A DNA stretch of 64,000 bases, from assembly GCA_017431345.1 (NCBI GenBank), contig JAFRLH010000059.1:62001-126000 (forward strand). Direction: 5' to 3'. The position numbers were made by a program, and so were the translations under genes. This document shows positions 31,624 to 40,734 of the stretch, in pieces; position 1 is the stretch's first letter; each line of letters starts with the position of its first letter. Source of the DNA: Lachnospiraceae bacterium. Its GTDB lineage: Bacteria > Bacillota > Clostridia > Lachnospirales > Lachnospiraceae. The notes below the pieces were generated by a model. The model had not been told where the DNA came from. It did no database searches and was given only the letters and a program-made list of their open reading frames with translations.

Positions 31624-32535
31624 TCAGGTTCCCATCCGGCGGCGGTACTCTTTCGGGGTAACGCCGGTCTGCCTTTTAAAGTATTGTATAAAGTGACTCG
31701 GGTCTCCGAATCCGCACGCGAAAGCGATCTCCGTTACCGACAGATCAGAGGAGCTCAGCAGTTCCTGCCCCTTGGTAATGCGGTACCACATCAGATACTG
31801 CAGCGGGCTCTTTCTGACCATCCGGGCAAAACAGCGGCAGCATTCACCTTCGCTGATATTTGCGGACGCCGCAACTTCCCCGAGCGTCACCGGTTCCATA
31901 TAGTGCGCATGGATATACGCCAGCATATCGCGGATCCGCTGCTGCTTCCTCACATCGGTCTTCGACGGCGTGCCTATGCTCTCATAGCTGTTCCCGATCA
32001 GGCTGTACCACAATTCAGTACACTTCATGGCAATCCTGTATTCCCGGAAGGAAACGCATCGGGATGGCGCCTTCCCGCTTTCCGAGAGCATTGCAATGAT
32101 CTCCCTGATGTACGTTATGCCTTCGCGCTGCCAGGGGATCTCCGGGGAATAAACGAACGCAGGAAAAGTGATATTCCCGGTGTACGGCGCCACAAAATCC
32201 TGTTCCATCCTGCTTCCCGGGAAGAATGACAGCAGCCTGTCCGGGAAATTGATGCTGACATACCGGCCGTTTTCGGACAGGTCTTTCGTCATATGAAGCA
32301 GGTTGCGGTTGATGAAGATCATCTCCCCCTCCTGCAGCGGATAGTCGTCGCCGTTCACCTGCATGATCATAGTACCGTCCGTCACGAGCGTGAACTGCAG
32401 TTCCTCATGCCAGTGCAGATCCCGGTATCCGCGGCCTTCCGGCTCGATCCCTTTTCGCGTAATGACATAAAGTCCTACCGGGAATGCGTCGTCCTGATAG
32501 CGGTTCGTTTCATGAAGTTCTTCCGATCGTTTCAT
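31624..32535 (-). CDS. AraC-family regulator with cupin sensor domain
   Basis: A 303-residue regulator. The N-terminal cupin has LHWHEELQFTLVTDG, YPLQEGEMIFINRNLLHMT. The C-terminal DNA-binding domain has YIHAHYMEPVTLGEVAASAN, SEGECCRCFARMV, LSVTEIAFACGFGDPSHFIQ and FKRQTGVTPKEYRRR. The start at 32535 has GAGGAA upstream; the frame extends further without a ribosome binding site. It lies 200 bp upstream of the glycyl radical enzyme gene on the same strand and probably activates it in response to the substrate. The inverted sequences TATGGATAT and ATATCCATA flank the gap (near 31439 and 31521). Confidence 0.9.
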   Translation of the reverse strand: MKRSEELHETNRYQDDAFPVGLYVITRKGIEPEGRGYRDLHWHEELQFTLVTDGTMIMQVNGDDYPLQEGEMIFINRNLLHMTKDLSENGRYVSINFPDRLLSFFPGSRMEQDFVAPYTGNITFPAFVYSPEIPWQREGITYIREIIAMLSESGKAPSRCVSFREYRIAMKCTELWYSLIGNSYESIGTPSKTDVRKQQRIRDMLAYIHAHYMEPVTLGEVAASANISEGECCRCFARMVRKSPLQYLMWYRITKGQELLSSSDLSVTEIAFACGFGDPSHFIQYFKRQTGVTPKEYRRRMGT

Positions 32536-32660
32536 TGCAAGTTCCTCTTTTCGGTCCGGCTTTCTGCTCTTTGAAATGATGATACCACAGATTGCTATAT
32601 GCAACACGCTTTTTATATGTCATTCCTGCCGATTTTCATTCTGAAAGGAATGCAGCACGG

Positions 32661-32690
32661 TTGACATCGAACATCTGAAGAAGCTATACT
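32661..32690 (+). promoter_or_regulatory. Promoter of aspS
   Basis: TTGACA (32661-32666) and TATACT (32685-32690) are separated by 18 bases, about 60 bases before the aspS ATG. No T-box leader is visible between them. Confidence 0.65.
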
Positions 32691-32751
32691 AATGGAGATT
32701 GCCCGCCCGTCCGGCGGATGATGGAAATGCATTCTATCTGGAGGTATAAAA

Positions 32752-34527
32752 ATGCAGTCAAGAACACATACCTGCGGCGAACTGAGAAGAGACGACATCG
32801 GCAAACCTGTAACGCTTGTCGGCTTTATGGAGAACGTCCGCGAAGTCGGCGCAAATCTGGCCTTTGTCGTATTGAGGGATTTCTACGGCATCACGCAGAT
32901 CGTTGTCGAGACAGAAGAGATGATGGCGGTCATTAAGCCGTTAAATAAAGAATCCACAATTTCCGTATCCGGCGTTGTCCGTGAAAGAAGCAGCATCAAC
33001 AAAAAGATCCCGACCGGCGAGATCGAAGTGGTGCCCGAGAAGATCGAAGTCCTCGGCCGCTGCCGCCATGCGGAACTTCCTTTTGAGATCAATCATTCCA
33101 GGAAGGCAGATGAGACGTTCCGTCTGAAATACCGCTATCTGGATCTCAGGAACCCGGAGGTGAAGAACAACATCGTTCTCCGCTGCAGCGTGGTCTCCGC
33201 CCTGAGAGCCGCCATGACAGAACACGGTTTCCTGGAGATCACCACACCGATCCTTACGGCTTCTTCTCCCGAAGGCGCCAGAGACTATCTCGTCCCCGCC
33301 AGGAAACATCCCGGAAAGTTCTACGCGCTTCCGCAGGCCCCGCAGCAGTTCAAGCAGCTGCTGATGACCGCCGGATTCGACCGTTATTTCCAGATCGCTC
33401 CCTGCTTCCGCGATGAAGACGCCCGCGGCGACCGTTCCCCGGGCGAGTTCTATCAGCTCGACATGGAGATGGCGTTTGCCTCAAAAGATGATGTATTCCA
33501 GGTGCTGGAAGATGTGCTGCCGCCGATCTTCGCAAAATACGGCAGGTACAACATCGCTTCGGAAGCGCCCTTTAAGAGGATCCCGTTCCGTCAGGCAATG
33601 GAAGAATACGGCTCCGACAAACCCGATCTCCGGATCGACCTGCGCGTAAAAGATGTGACCGCAGAACTTGCGGAATGCGGTTTCGGCCCGTTCGCGGGCA
33701 ATGTTGTCAAAGCGATTCCCGTATCTGACTGCAAACTGACCAGAAAAGCGATCGACAAGATCTGTGCGGATATCGAAGTACAGGCCGGAAACAAGGCTTA
33801 CTGGTTCAAATGTGATGAGAAGGGTGCGATCGCAGGCGGTATCGCCAAGTTTGTAAATGCCGATCCCGCAACAGCTGATGCTCTTACCGGAAAGCTCGCG
33901 CTTGCGCCGAACACACTCGTCATCCTGAGTGCCGGCAGGAAGGAAGCCGCCCAGAAGACCGCCGGCGTAGCCGTAAAGATGCTCGGCGCAGCCTGCGAAG
34001 GCCATATGGATAAGGAAAGATATGAATTCTGCTGGATCATCGACTTCCCGATGTATGAGATCGGCGAAGAGTCCGGTGAACTGGAATTCTGCCACAATCC
34101 TTTCTCCATGCCCTCCGGCGGTATGGAAACGCTGCTCGCGGCAGAACGCGGAGAGCTGGATCCGCTCGAGATCATGGCCGATCAGTACGACCTGGTCTGC
34201 AACGGCGTAGAGCTGTCTTCCGGTGCCGTCAGAAATCACGATCCCGAGATCATGGTGAAGGCATTTGAGATGGTCCGCCTGGGCGAAGAAGAAGTGAAAG
34301 CCAAGTTCCCGGCCATGTATAACGCATTTACATACGGCGCACCGCCTCACGCAGGCATCGCCCCCGGCGTGGACCGTATGGTCATGCTGCTGGCCGGTGA
34401 AGAATCCATCCGTGAGGTCATCGCGTTCCCGATGAACAAGAACGCCCAGGATATCATGATGGGCGCGCCTTCCGAAGTCGAACAGAAACAGCTGGACGAA
34501 CTGCATATTGCGGTCGTCACCGAATAA
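32752..34527 (+). CDS. aspS: Aspartyl-tRNA synthetase, bacterial type
   Basis: A 591-residue class II synthetase. It starts with the anticodon-binding OB fold (THTCGELRRDDIGKPVTLVG). Motif 1 follows (HGFLEITTPILTASSPEGARDY), then motif 2 (FQIAPCFRDEDARGDRSPGEFYQLDMEM), the bacterial GAD insert (about 300-400) and motif 3 (GAPPHAGIAPGVDRMVMLL). The 591-residue length is normal. GGAGG lies upstream of the ATG. It charges tRNA-Asp; discriminating and non-discriminating forms cannot be told apart by eye. Confidence 0.98.
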   Translation: MQSRTHTCGELRRDDIGKPVTLVGFMENVREVGANLAFVVLRDFYGITQIVVETEEMMAVIKPLNKESTISVSGVVRERSSINKKIPTGEIEVVPEKIEVLGRCRHAELPFEINHSRKADETFRLKYRYLDLRNPEVKNNIVLRCSVVSALRAAMTEHGFLEITTPILTASSPEGARDYLVPARKHPGKFYALPQAPQQFKQLLMTAGFDRYFQIAPCFRDEDARGDRSPGEFYQLDMEMAFASKDDVFQVLEDVLPPIFAKYGRYNIASEAPFKRIPFRQAMEEYGSDKPDLRIDLRVKDVTAELAECGFGPFAGNVVKAIPVSDCKLTRKAIDKICADIEVQAGNKAYWFKCDEKGAIAGGIAKFVNADPATADALTGKLALAPNTLVILSAGRKEAAQKTAGVAVKMLGAACEGHMDKERYEFCWIIDFPMYEIGEESGELEFCHNPFSMPSGGMETLLAAERGELDPLEIMADQYDLVCNGVELSSGAVRNHDPEIMVKAFEMVRLGEEEVKAKFPAMYNAFTYGAPPHAGIAPGVDRMVMLLAGEESIREVIAFPMNKNAQDIMMGAPSEVEQKQLDELHIAVVTE

Positions 34528-34555
34528 CCTTTTATAAGAAAAATCATCCATACAG

Positions 34556-34594
34556 AGAAAAACGGAAGAGCCGCCAGCTCTTCCGTTTTTTCTT
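34556..34594. terminator. Bidirectional terminator between aspS and a flavin reductase gene
   Basis: AACGGAAGAG (34561-34570) pairs with CTCTTCCGTT (34578-34587), with an A-run on the left and TTTTTTC on the right. The convergent flavin reductase gene ends at 34609. Confidence 0.88.
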
Positions 34595-34608
34595 TCCGGG
34601 TCAGGCAC

Positions 34609-35175
34609 TCACATCAGGGGCTTGCCCTCTCCCCAGGCTTTTCCGGCCTTCTCCCCGATCACATAGTAATCATTCTGGAACTGATCGAACAGGATCGCAT
34701 TCAGTTTCGCGGGATCGACTTTGCCGTTTTCCGCAAGCACGCCTTCTTCCGCTTTCACATTCACGAGCCTTCCTACGATCGCATGGAATGTCTCCGTATC
34801 GATCTCCTGCTCCAGTTCGCACTCCATCACGACAGGGAATTCCTCGATGATCGGCGCATTCACCTTATCGCTTTTTACTGCCGTAAAGCCGGTCCTTTCA
34901 AATTTGTCATCCATCTTGTTTCCGGTAGCGATGCCGAAAAAATCCGCCTCCTTCATGTGCGGCAGATCCGCGATACTCACCGTAAATGCCTTTGAAACGC
35001 GGATGTTTTTCGTGGTCTTCTTGCCTTTTCCGATAAACAGCGTGATCTGATTCATGGCGGAGATCATTCCCCATGCGGCATTCATCACATTGACTTTTCC
35101 GTTTTCATCATAAGCCGCCACCATCAGCACAGGCATGGGAAATACAGCCTGCACAACACCAAGATCTTTCTTCAT
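34609..35175 (-). CDS. Flavin reductase-like FMN-binding protein
   Basis: A 188-residue split-barrel protein of the flavin_reduct family. It has FPMPVLMVAAYDENGKVNVMNAAW at the N-terminus, TLFIGKGKKTTKNIRVSKAF, TVSIAD and the C-terminal FQNDYYVIGEKAGKAW. Such proteins bind FMN and reduce flavins, metals or quinones; many in anaerobes are of unknown role. AAAGGAG precedes the ATG at 35175, and the longer frame upstream is not used. It begins 49 bp after the hydrolase gene and is probably co-transcribed with it. Confidence 0.88.
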   Translation of the reverse strand: MKKDLGVVQAVFPMPVLMVAAYDENGKVNVMNAAWGMISAMNQITLFIGKGKKTTKNIRVSKAFTVSIADLPHMKEADFFGIATGNKMDDKFERTGFTAVKSDKVNAPIIEEFPVVMECELEQEIDTETFHAIVGRLVNVKAEEGVLAENGKVDPAKLNAILFDQFQNDYYVIGEKAGKAWGEGKPLM

Positions 35176-35224
35176 TTTAAAACTCCTTTCAAACAAAATC
35201 CTTTGCCGCCGCAAAGGTATGCAT

Positions 35225-36115
35225 TTATAGTTTCCTGAACCACGCGGCAGCCACATCCATCACTTTCCGGCTCTCGTCGAGATGCGGTTTCAGCGAAGGA
35301 AACGCATGCGTAAGCTCCTTCCCTTCCCGGAAGTAGAGAAGCCTGCATTCATGTCCGGCTGCTTTAAGAGCCTTCCGGTAACGCAGGGTGTAGGAACGCA
35401 GAAAATCCGCTTTACTGCTTACCAGAAGGACCGGCGGAAGACTTCCTGTGACCTCTTCCTTTTCCGGATCGATCAGTGTCATAAAAGCCTTATCCTTCCG
35501 CCTTTTTCCGAAGATATCTTTTTTATATACGGCGCCGATCACATCCCTGCCGGCGGTATAGAACATGCCTCCGAAACACACCAGTCCCCGCACGGAAAGG
35601 CCGTGATCAGGTACCCCGAAAGCCCTGCGGATCTTAAGGGATGACGCCGCGGCAGAAGCATATAAAGCCAGAAACGCGCCTGCGCTCTCGCCGATCACAA
35701 ATATTCTGTCCGGATCTCCTCCGAGACTGTCCAAACTGTCTGCCACGAAGGACAGTCCGTCGCAGATATCGCCTGCGGCTTCGATCCCGTCCGCTTCATC
35801 CAAGAGCCTGTATTCCGGCGCAAATACCAGAAAGCCTCTCTGCGCCATGTTTTCACAGAAAATGCGCGATGACTTTCTGCTTCCGACGAAAAGCCCGCCG
35901 CCATGGATCATGACGATCACCGGAAGCCTGCCGGGACCGGGATCCTTCGGGCGGTATACATCCGCCGCGAGCAGTGCGCCGTTATGTCCGCTGTAAGTCA
36001 GATCGGGTATCTCCGTCAGTCCTGCCGGCACCTCGTGCTGCACGTCGGACGCCGAAATGATCTGCGACACCCTTTTTCTTGCATTTGTACTTAAATATTT
36101 CAGAACAGGATTCAT
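35225..36115 (-). CDS. HSL-type alpha/beta hydrolase (esterase)
   Basis: A 296-residue carboxylesterase-like protein. The oxyanion-hole motif is MIHGGGLFVGS, the nucleophile elbow is VIGESAGAFLALYA and the catalytic histidine lies in LTHAFPSLKP. The acid is probably the Asp of SSKADFLRSYT. This is the hormone-sensitive lipase/acetyl-hydrolase class acting on short-chain esters. No signal peptide is present. It lies between the PP2C sensor gene (27 bp upstream) and the flavin reductase-like gene on the minus strand. Confidence 0.9.
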   Translation of the reverse strand: MNPVLKYLSTNARKRVSQIISASDVQHEVPAGLTEIPDLTYSGHNGALLAADVYRPKDPGPGRLPVIVMIHGGGLFVGSRKSSRIFCENMAQRGFLVFAPEYRLLDEADGIEAAGDICDGLSFVADSLDSLGGDPDRIFVIGESAGAFLALYASAAASSLKIRRAFGVPDHGLSVRGLVCFGGMFYTAGRDVIGAVYKKDIFGKRRKDKAFMTLIDPEKEEVTGSLPPVLLVSSKADFLRSYTLRYRKALKAAGHECRLLYFREGKELTHAFPSLKPHLDESRKVMDVAAAWFRKL

Positions 36116-36142
36116 ATTATCTCCGTTTTAAAATAAGACATC

Positions 36143-39100
36143 TTATTCTTTTCCTGCGCCTTTATATTCCATGCACAGCATGGTCAGATCGTCGAACTGC
36201 TCCTCATCCTTCACAAATTCGTCCACAGCAGCCCTGACAGTACGCAGGATCTGCTGCGGCGCAGCATCGGCATTCGCATTCAGCGCAGCGATCATTCTTT
36301 CGGTTCCGAACAGTTCCTTCGCTGCATCCGTTGCTTCTGGGATCCCGTCTGTATAAAGGAAGATCTTGTCTCCCGGCTGCAGCCGGGTTTCAGTCTCTCT
36401 GTACCTCATTCCCTCCATACCGCCGATCACGAAACCGTGCTTATCCTTGATCAGTTCAAAGTCACCATTCGCCCTTTTCAGCGCCGGGTATTCATGACCT
36501 GCGTTTGCGGAAGTCAGTTTTCCCGAAGACAGTTCCAGAATACCGAGCCACACCGTGACGAACATATCCATGTTATTGCCGGCGCAGACGTCTTCATTGG
36601 CCTGTTCCAGGATCTTCCCCGGCGACTTGGAAAGAATGGCAAAACTCTTCAGCACGCTCTTGGCATCCATCATGAACAACGCCGCCGGGATGCCTTTCCC
36701 GCTCACATCCGCCATGACCATGCAGAGATGATCATCGTCGATCAGGAAGAAATCGTAAAAGTCTCCGCCTACTTCCCTGGCCGGTTCCATGGTCGCGCAG
36801 ATATCAAAATCATGCCTGTCCGGGAATGCCGGGAACACACCCGGCAGGGCGCCTTCCTGGATCTTTTTTGCCATGTTCAGTTCCGCCGCGATCCGTTCTT
36901 TCTCCGCCTGCTCCCGGTTCTTTTTCTCCATCATGCGCAGTCTCTTCTTAATATACAGCCTTACAAAGACTGCGACCATACTGAAGAAGAACACACCGGA
37001 AAGAACATAGAACCACAGCTGTTCATAAAACGCCTTCTGTTTGACGATATTCACGGAGAGTGTTCTGACTCCGCGGGTGACCGGATCCCTCACCTCCATA
37101 ACGAACCTGTAATTTCCGCCCCGCAGATTCGTATAGTCTATGGAATCCAGTTCACTGCGGCTGATGCTTATATTCTCCTGATCAAAGCCTTCCAGCCTGT
37201 AGATGATCTGCGGATTGACCAGGGAATAATTAAATACAAAAGCGTTAATGGATAGCTTTCGGACATCCGGAGAGATCGTAAAATCTCCGGATTCATCCGG
37301 ATAGATCAGACTGCCGTCCGCTTCCAGATACGGTACGGCACATTTCAGTTCCGCATTCCCCTCCACAGAATCGTCCACATTGATCCTGGCTATGCCTGTG
37401 GTACCGGAAATATAAAGGTCTCCGTCCGCTGTCAGTTCACTGTAGGAATTGGCTGTTGCGATGCATGGCAGGCCGTCCGAGATGCCGAAATGCAGGGGAT
37501 CGATCGATTCATTTTTCAGCAGATCCTCTTCCGGGACCACATAAATGCCGTTCCCGCTCAGGACCCACATATCCCCGTCTTTATCCCTGTACAGATCAAA
37601 GTTGTTCGTATACGGGAACTGATCGACCACATGAAGCTCATAATCAGCCGTCAGATACGCCAGCGAGGTTCCATTGACGATCCAGTATACGCCGTTCTTC
37701 TTATCCGGTTTTATGCGCATGACAGACTCCGAGGTAAGTCCCTCTTCCCTGCCTATATGCCGGATCCCGCTGCTTCCGATGATATAAATTCCGCCGCCGT
37801 CCGTACCGCAGAGGATATCTCCGTTCTCCCCTTCAGCGACCGTTAGGATCTCCGTGTTTTCAATGCCTGCCGATTCACCGTAGGATTTAACGATGTCTCC
37901 GTCTTTAATGACCGCGACGCCGCCGGTGACCGCCGCCAGGAAACTGCCGTCCTCCGTTTCAAAGACGGTGCGCACCATGTCTGAAAAGAGCCCGTCTTCG
38001 GATGAATAGGCCGTTATCTTTCCATGATCATAACAGAGCAGGCCGACCGTGCGCCATGTGGAGATCCACAGGCGGTCCCGGCTGTCTCTTATGATGGATC
38101 TGATCCTGCAGCCCTTCAGAAACTCGACGAGATTTGAGACTTCCAGTTTCTTCCCGGATGCAGTCTGCGCCTGGGTGACCGGGATCTCTTCCACGATTCC
38201 GTTCCCTTCAAGCACTTTCAGCCCTGTATCCGTACCGATGAACAGCTTTTCGTCCAGCATGCAGGTAGAGTTGACCACTTCATCCGGCAGGCCGTTTGCA
38301 GCGAAGCAGTCGACAAAATGATTGGGCACGATCTTCATGACGCCCTGCCGTGTAGAGGTCATCCACAGATTGCCTGCATAGTCTGTCATGATCCGTCCGA
38401 CAGAATTGCTCATCGGAAGATTGTCGACCAGATGGAATCCGTTCTCATCGATCACACCGAGCCCGTTCCTCGCGCAGACCCAGATCTTGCCGTTTATGCA
38501 TTCAAACCTGGATACCTGGGAAAGCGGGGCTATATTGATCTTCTTCATTTTTCCCAGGCTTTCATTCACATTGCCGTAGCGAAGCATGGAATCCATCGTT
38601 TCCATATAAATGTAACCGCTCTTTTCGGGATCCGGAAATATACAGTGCGCTCCGTCTCCCTGGAGAAAACTGCTGTTTATATAACGCACCACATTTCCCT
38701 TTTTGATAATGAACATGTCTCCCGAATTTGAAAGCCCGTAAATGCTCCCGTCTTTCGCAAGACATAAATCGTCCATATAGTTTCCCTTCATGCGGGGATC
38801 TTTCATGGGATGGATCTTCATATCCGCGTCGATCGTCACGATGCCTCCCGTCGTGGAAATGTAAATAATCCCTCTCTCATCTTCAAGGATCGAACGGATG
38901 GAAGAGGAAGGCAGGCCGTCTTCCACAGTCCACCTGTCGATCCTGTCCTGCTGCAGCATCACAACGCCATTGTCATTGGTCCCTACCCACAGCCTGTTCC
39001 TGCTGTCGACGAAGAGACATCTCACGCTCAGGATCCCCGTGGCAACCGAATCGATCCGCTCAAAGGTATTGCCGTCATAACGGATCAGCCCGCTGTAGCT

Positions 39101-39370
39101 GCCGATCCAGATAAACCCTTCTTCCGTTTCAACAATGTCGTTGGCTTCTGAGGCAGGAAGGCCGTTCGTGTTGTCATAGACGATGGCGGCAAAGCTCGCA
39201 TCCGGCTCTGTCGGATCTACTGCGGCTGTAACTTCAGAAGCGCCAAAAGCATATGTTTCCGTTCCGATAAGCGATTCCAAAGAAAACAGGACAGCTGTAA
39301 AAATAAGCAGTGCAGCTGCTTTGGCAAAGAGATGGCCATTCTTGATTTTTAACAAACTCATTCCCTGCAT
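36143..39370 (-). CDS. Beta-propeller sensor with PP2C (SpoIIE-type) phosphatase output
   Basis: About 1075 residues. A signal anchor is followed by some 700 residues of Reg_prop/two-component propeller repeats (GFIWIGSYSGLIRYDG, NRLWVGTNDNGVVML, GNLWMTSTRQGVMKI, DRLWISTWRTVGLL). A Y_Y_Y domain follows (FNYSLVNPQIIYRLEGFDQE), then a transmembrane helix (LWFYVLSGVFFFSMVAVFV), a coiled coil and a PP2C domain: REVGGDFYDFF, MVMADVSGKGIPAALFM, NAGHEYPAL, FLYTDGIPEA, FDDLTML. It should sense an extracellular ligand (glycan in Bacteroides relatives) and dephosphorylate an anti-anti-sigma factor. The start is uncertain (39370 or 39361). It may head an operon with the esterase. Confidence 0.88.
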   Translation of the reverse strand: MQGMSLLKIKNGHLFAKAAALLIFTAVLFSLESLIGTETYAFGASEVTAAVDPTEPDASFAAIVYDNTNGLPASEANDIVETEEGFIWIGSYSGLIRYDGNTFERIDSVATGILSVRCLFVDSRNRLWVGTNDNGVVMLQQDRIDRWTVEDGLPSSSIRSILEDERGIIYISTTGGIVTIDADMKIHPMKDPRMKGNYMDDLCLAKDGSIYGLSNSGDMFIIKKGNVVRYINSSFLQGDGAHCIFPDPEKSGYIYMETMDSMLRYGNVNESLGKMKKINIAPLSQVSRFECINGKIWVCARNGLGVIDENGFHLVDNLPMSNSVGRIMTDYAGNLWMTSTRQGVMKIVPNHFVDCFAANGLPDEVVNSTCMLDEKLFIGTDTGLKVLEGNGIVEEIPVTQAQTASGKKLEVSNLVEFLKGCRIRSIIRDSRDRLWISTWRTVGLLCYDHGKITAYSSEDGLFSDMVRTVFETEDGSFLAAVTGGVAVIKDGDIVKSYGESAGIENTEILTVAEGENGDILCGTDGGGIYIIGSSGIRHIGREEGLTSESVMRIKPDKKNGVYWIVNGTSLAYLTADYELHVVDQFPYTNNFDLYRDKDGDMWVLSGNGIYVVPEEDLLKNESIDPLHFGISDGLPCIATANSYSELTADGDLYISGTTGIARINVDDSVEGNAELKCAVPYLEADGSLIYPDESGDFTISPDVRKLSINAFVFNYSLVNPQIIYRLEGFDQENISISRSELDSIDYTNLRGGNYRFVMEVRDPVTRGVRTLSVNIVKQKAFYEQLWFYVLSGVFFFSMVAVFVRLYIKKRLRMMEKKNREQAEKERIAAELNMAKKIQEGALPGVFPAFPDRHDFDICATMEPAREVGGDFYDFFLIDDDHLCMVMADVSGKGIPAALFMMDAKSVLKSFAILSKSPGKILEQANEDVCAGNNMDMFVTVWLGILELSSGKLTSANAGHEYPALKRANGDFELIKDKHGFVIGGMEGMRYRETETRLQPGDKIFLYTDGIPEATDAAKELFGTERMIAALNANADAAPQQILRTVRAAVDEFVKDEEQFDDLTMLCMEYKGAGKE

Positions 39371-39570
39371 GATACAATAACCTGTTCGTAAAAGTATCCG
39401 GCGGGACAGAGAGCTGACAGCCGGATCCACAGGCTGTCAGCATGCCTGTCACCAACAAAAAAAGTATATCCAATTCCTGAATTGTTATCAACCGGTTCTC
39501 CCGAAAACATATGTATTTTCACCTTCCCGGATTCCTGCTATAATCAAGCCAGAGAGGCGGACCAGGGGAC

Positions 39571-39591
39571 GGTTCTCCGGCTCGGAGAACC
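39571..39591. repeat. GGTTCTCC hairpin (REP-like remnant)
   Basis: GGTTCTCC (39571-39578) pairs with GGAGAACC (39584-39591). It is preceded by agggga and followed by cggctccgtc, so it is another member of the GGGGACGGTTCT group. It lies just upstream of the DUF362 gene, between TATAAT (39539-39544) and the ribosome binding site. Confidence 0.7.
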
Positions 39592-39615
39592 CGGCTCCGT
39601 CTAAAGGTGGCAAGT

Positions 39616-40734
39616 ATGAGAAGAAACGAGATCTGGCGTTCCTACGGAACGACGTTTACGAAAATGACAAAACGGCTGCTTGCGCAGACAGGATTGGCAG
39701 AACATATTTCGGAAAAGACCGCATATCGTTCCCGGGCTTCCGTCCGCATCGGCATCAAGCCGAACCTGGTGACGCCCGCTCCGGCGGATTTCGGCGGTAC
39801 CACGCACCCGGAGATCATCGCCGGCATCATCGAATATCTGCAGGCTGCCGGTTTCACGGATCTTGTGATCGCGGAAGGTTCCTGGGTGGGCGACAAGACC
39901 TCGGAAGCATTCGAATACTGCGGTTACAACGCGCTGTCGGAAAAGTACGGTGTTCCGCTGCTGGATACCCAGAAAGACCCGGCTGTTTCCGTCGATGCCG
40001 CCGGCCTGAAGCTGTCCATTTGCCGCTGCGTGCACTCGTTTGACTATCTGATCAATGTGCCTGTACTGAAAGGCCATTGCCAGACCCGCGTCACCTGCGC
40101 CCTCAAGAACATGAAAGGCCTGATCCCGAACCGGGAGAAGCGGCGTTTCCATACCATGGGCCTGCATAAGCCGATCGCATATCTCAACACAGCCATCCGT
40201 CCGGATTTTATTGTCATCGATCACATCTGCGGCGATCCGGATTTTGAGGAAGGCGGAAATCCGCTGACCAGGAACTGCATCATGGCGGCGCTCGATCCCG
40301 TGCTGACGGACGCTTACGCCTGTTCCCTGCTGGATGTTCCCGTTGAAAAAGTCCCGTACATCGGGCTGGCGGAAAAGCTCGGGATCGGAAGCGCAGACCT
40401 CTCCTCTCTCCGGCTGATCACCTGTGAAGGAGACCCGTCGGGTGATACCGCCATGGAACACCGTCTGCTGGATGTCAGTTATGCGGTAGATGAATCGGAA
40501 TCCTGCAGCGCCTGTTACGGAATGCTGGTCCCTGCGCTGGACAGACTGCGGAACGAAGGGCTGCTGGACAAGCTTGACACAGCGGTCGCCATCGGCCAGG
40601 GGCATCGGGGAAAAACGGGAAAACTGGGCGTCGGGAACTGCACCCGGGGATTTGACTGCTGCATAGAAGGCTGCCCGCCTTCCGAAGAAGAGATCTATAA
40701 CGGACTGAAAAAATATCTGGAGGATCTGAAATGA
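39616..40734 (+). CDS. DUF362 domain protein
   Basis: A 372-residue cytoplasmic protein of the DUF362 type: VRIGIKPNLVTPAPADFGGTT, HPEIIAGIIEYLQAAGF, VIAEGSWVGDKT, LINVPVLKGHCQT, CALKNMKGLIPNREK and ALDPVLTDAYACSLL. The C-terminal part is cysteine-rich (SESCSACYGM; NCTRGFDCCIEGCPP), perhaps for a metal cluster. Function is not established for the family. GGTGG lies 5 bases before the ATG at 39616. Its stop overlaps the next gene's start (ATGA), so it works with that membrane protein or is at least coupled to it. Confidence 0.85.
   Translation: MRRNEIWRSYGTTFTKMTKRLLAQTGLAEHISEKTAYRSRASVRIGIKPNLVTPAPADFGGTTHPEIIAGIIEYLQAAGFTDLVIAEGSWVGDKTSEAFEYCGYNALSEKYGVPLLDTQKDPAVSVDAAGLKLSICRCVHSFDYLINVPVLKGHCQTRVTCALKNMKGLIPNREKRRFHTMGLHKPIAYLNTAIRPDFIVIDHICGDPDFEEGGNPLTRNCIMAALDPVLTDAYACSLLDVPVEKVPYIGLAEKLGIGSADLSSLRLITCEGDPSGDTAMEHRLLDVSYAVDESESCSACYGMLVPALDRLRNEGLLDKLDTAVAIGQGHRGKTGKLGVGNCTRGFDCCIEGCPPSEEEIYNGLKKYLEDLK

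Noticed and set aside
32752-34527. Possible horizontal transfer or T-box control of aspS
   Set aside because: Codon usage matches neighbours, and the short leader has no T-box or specifier stem.
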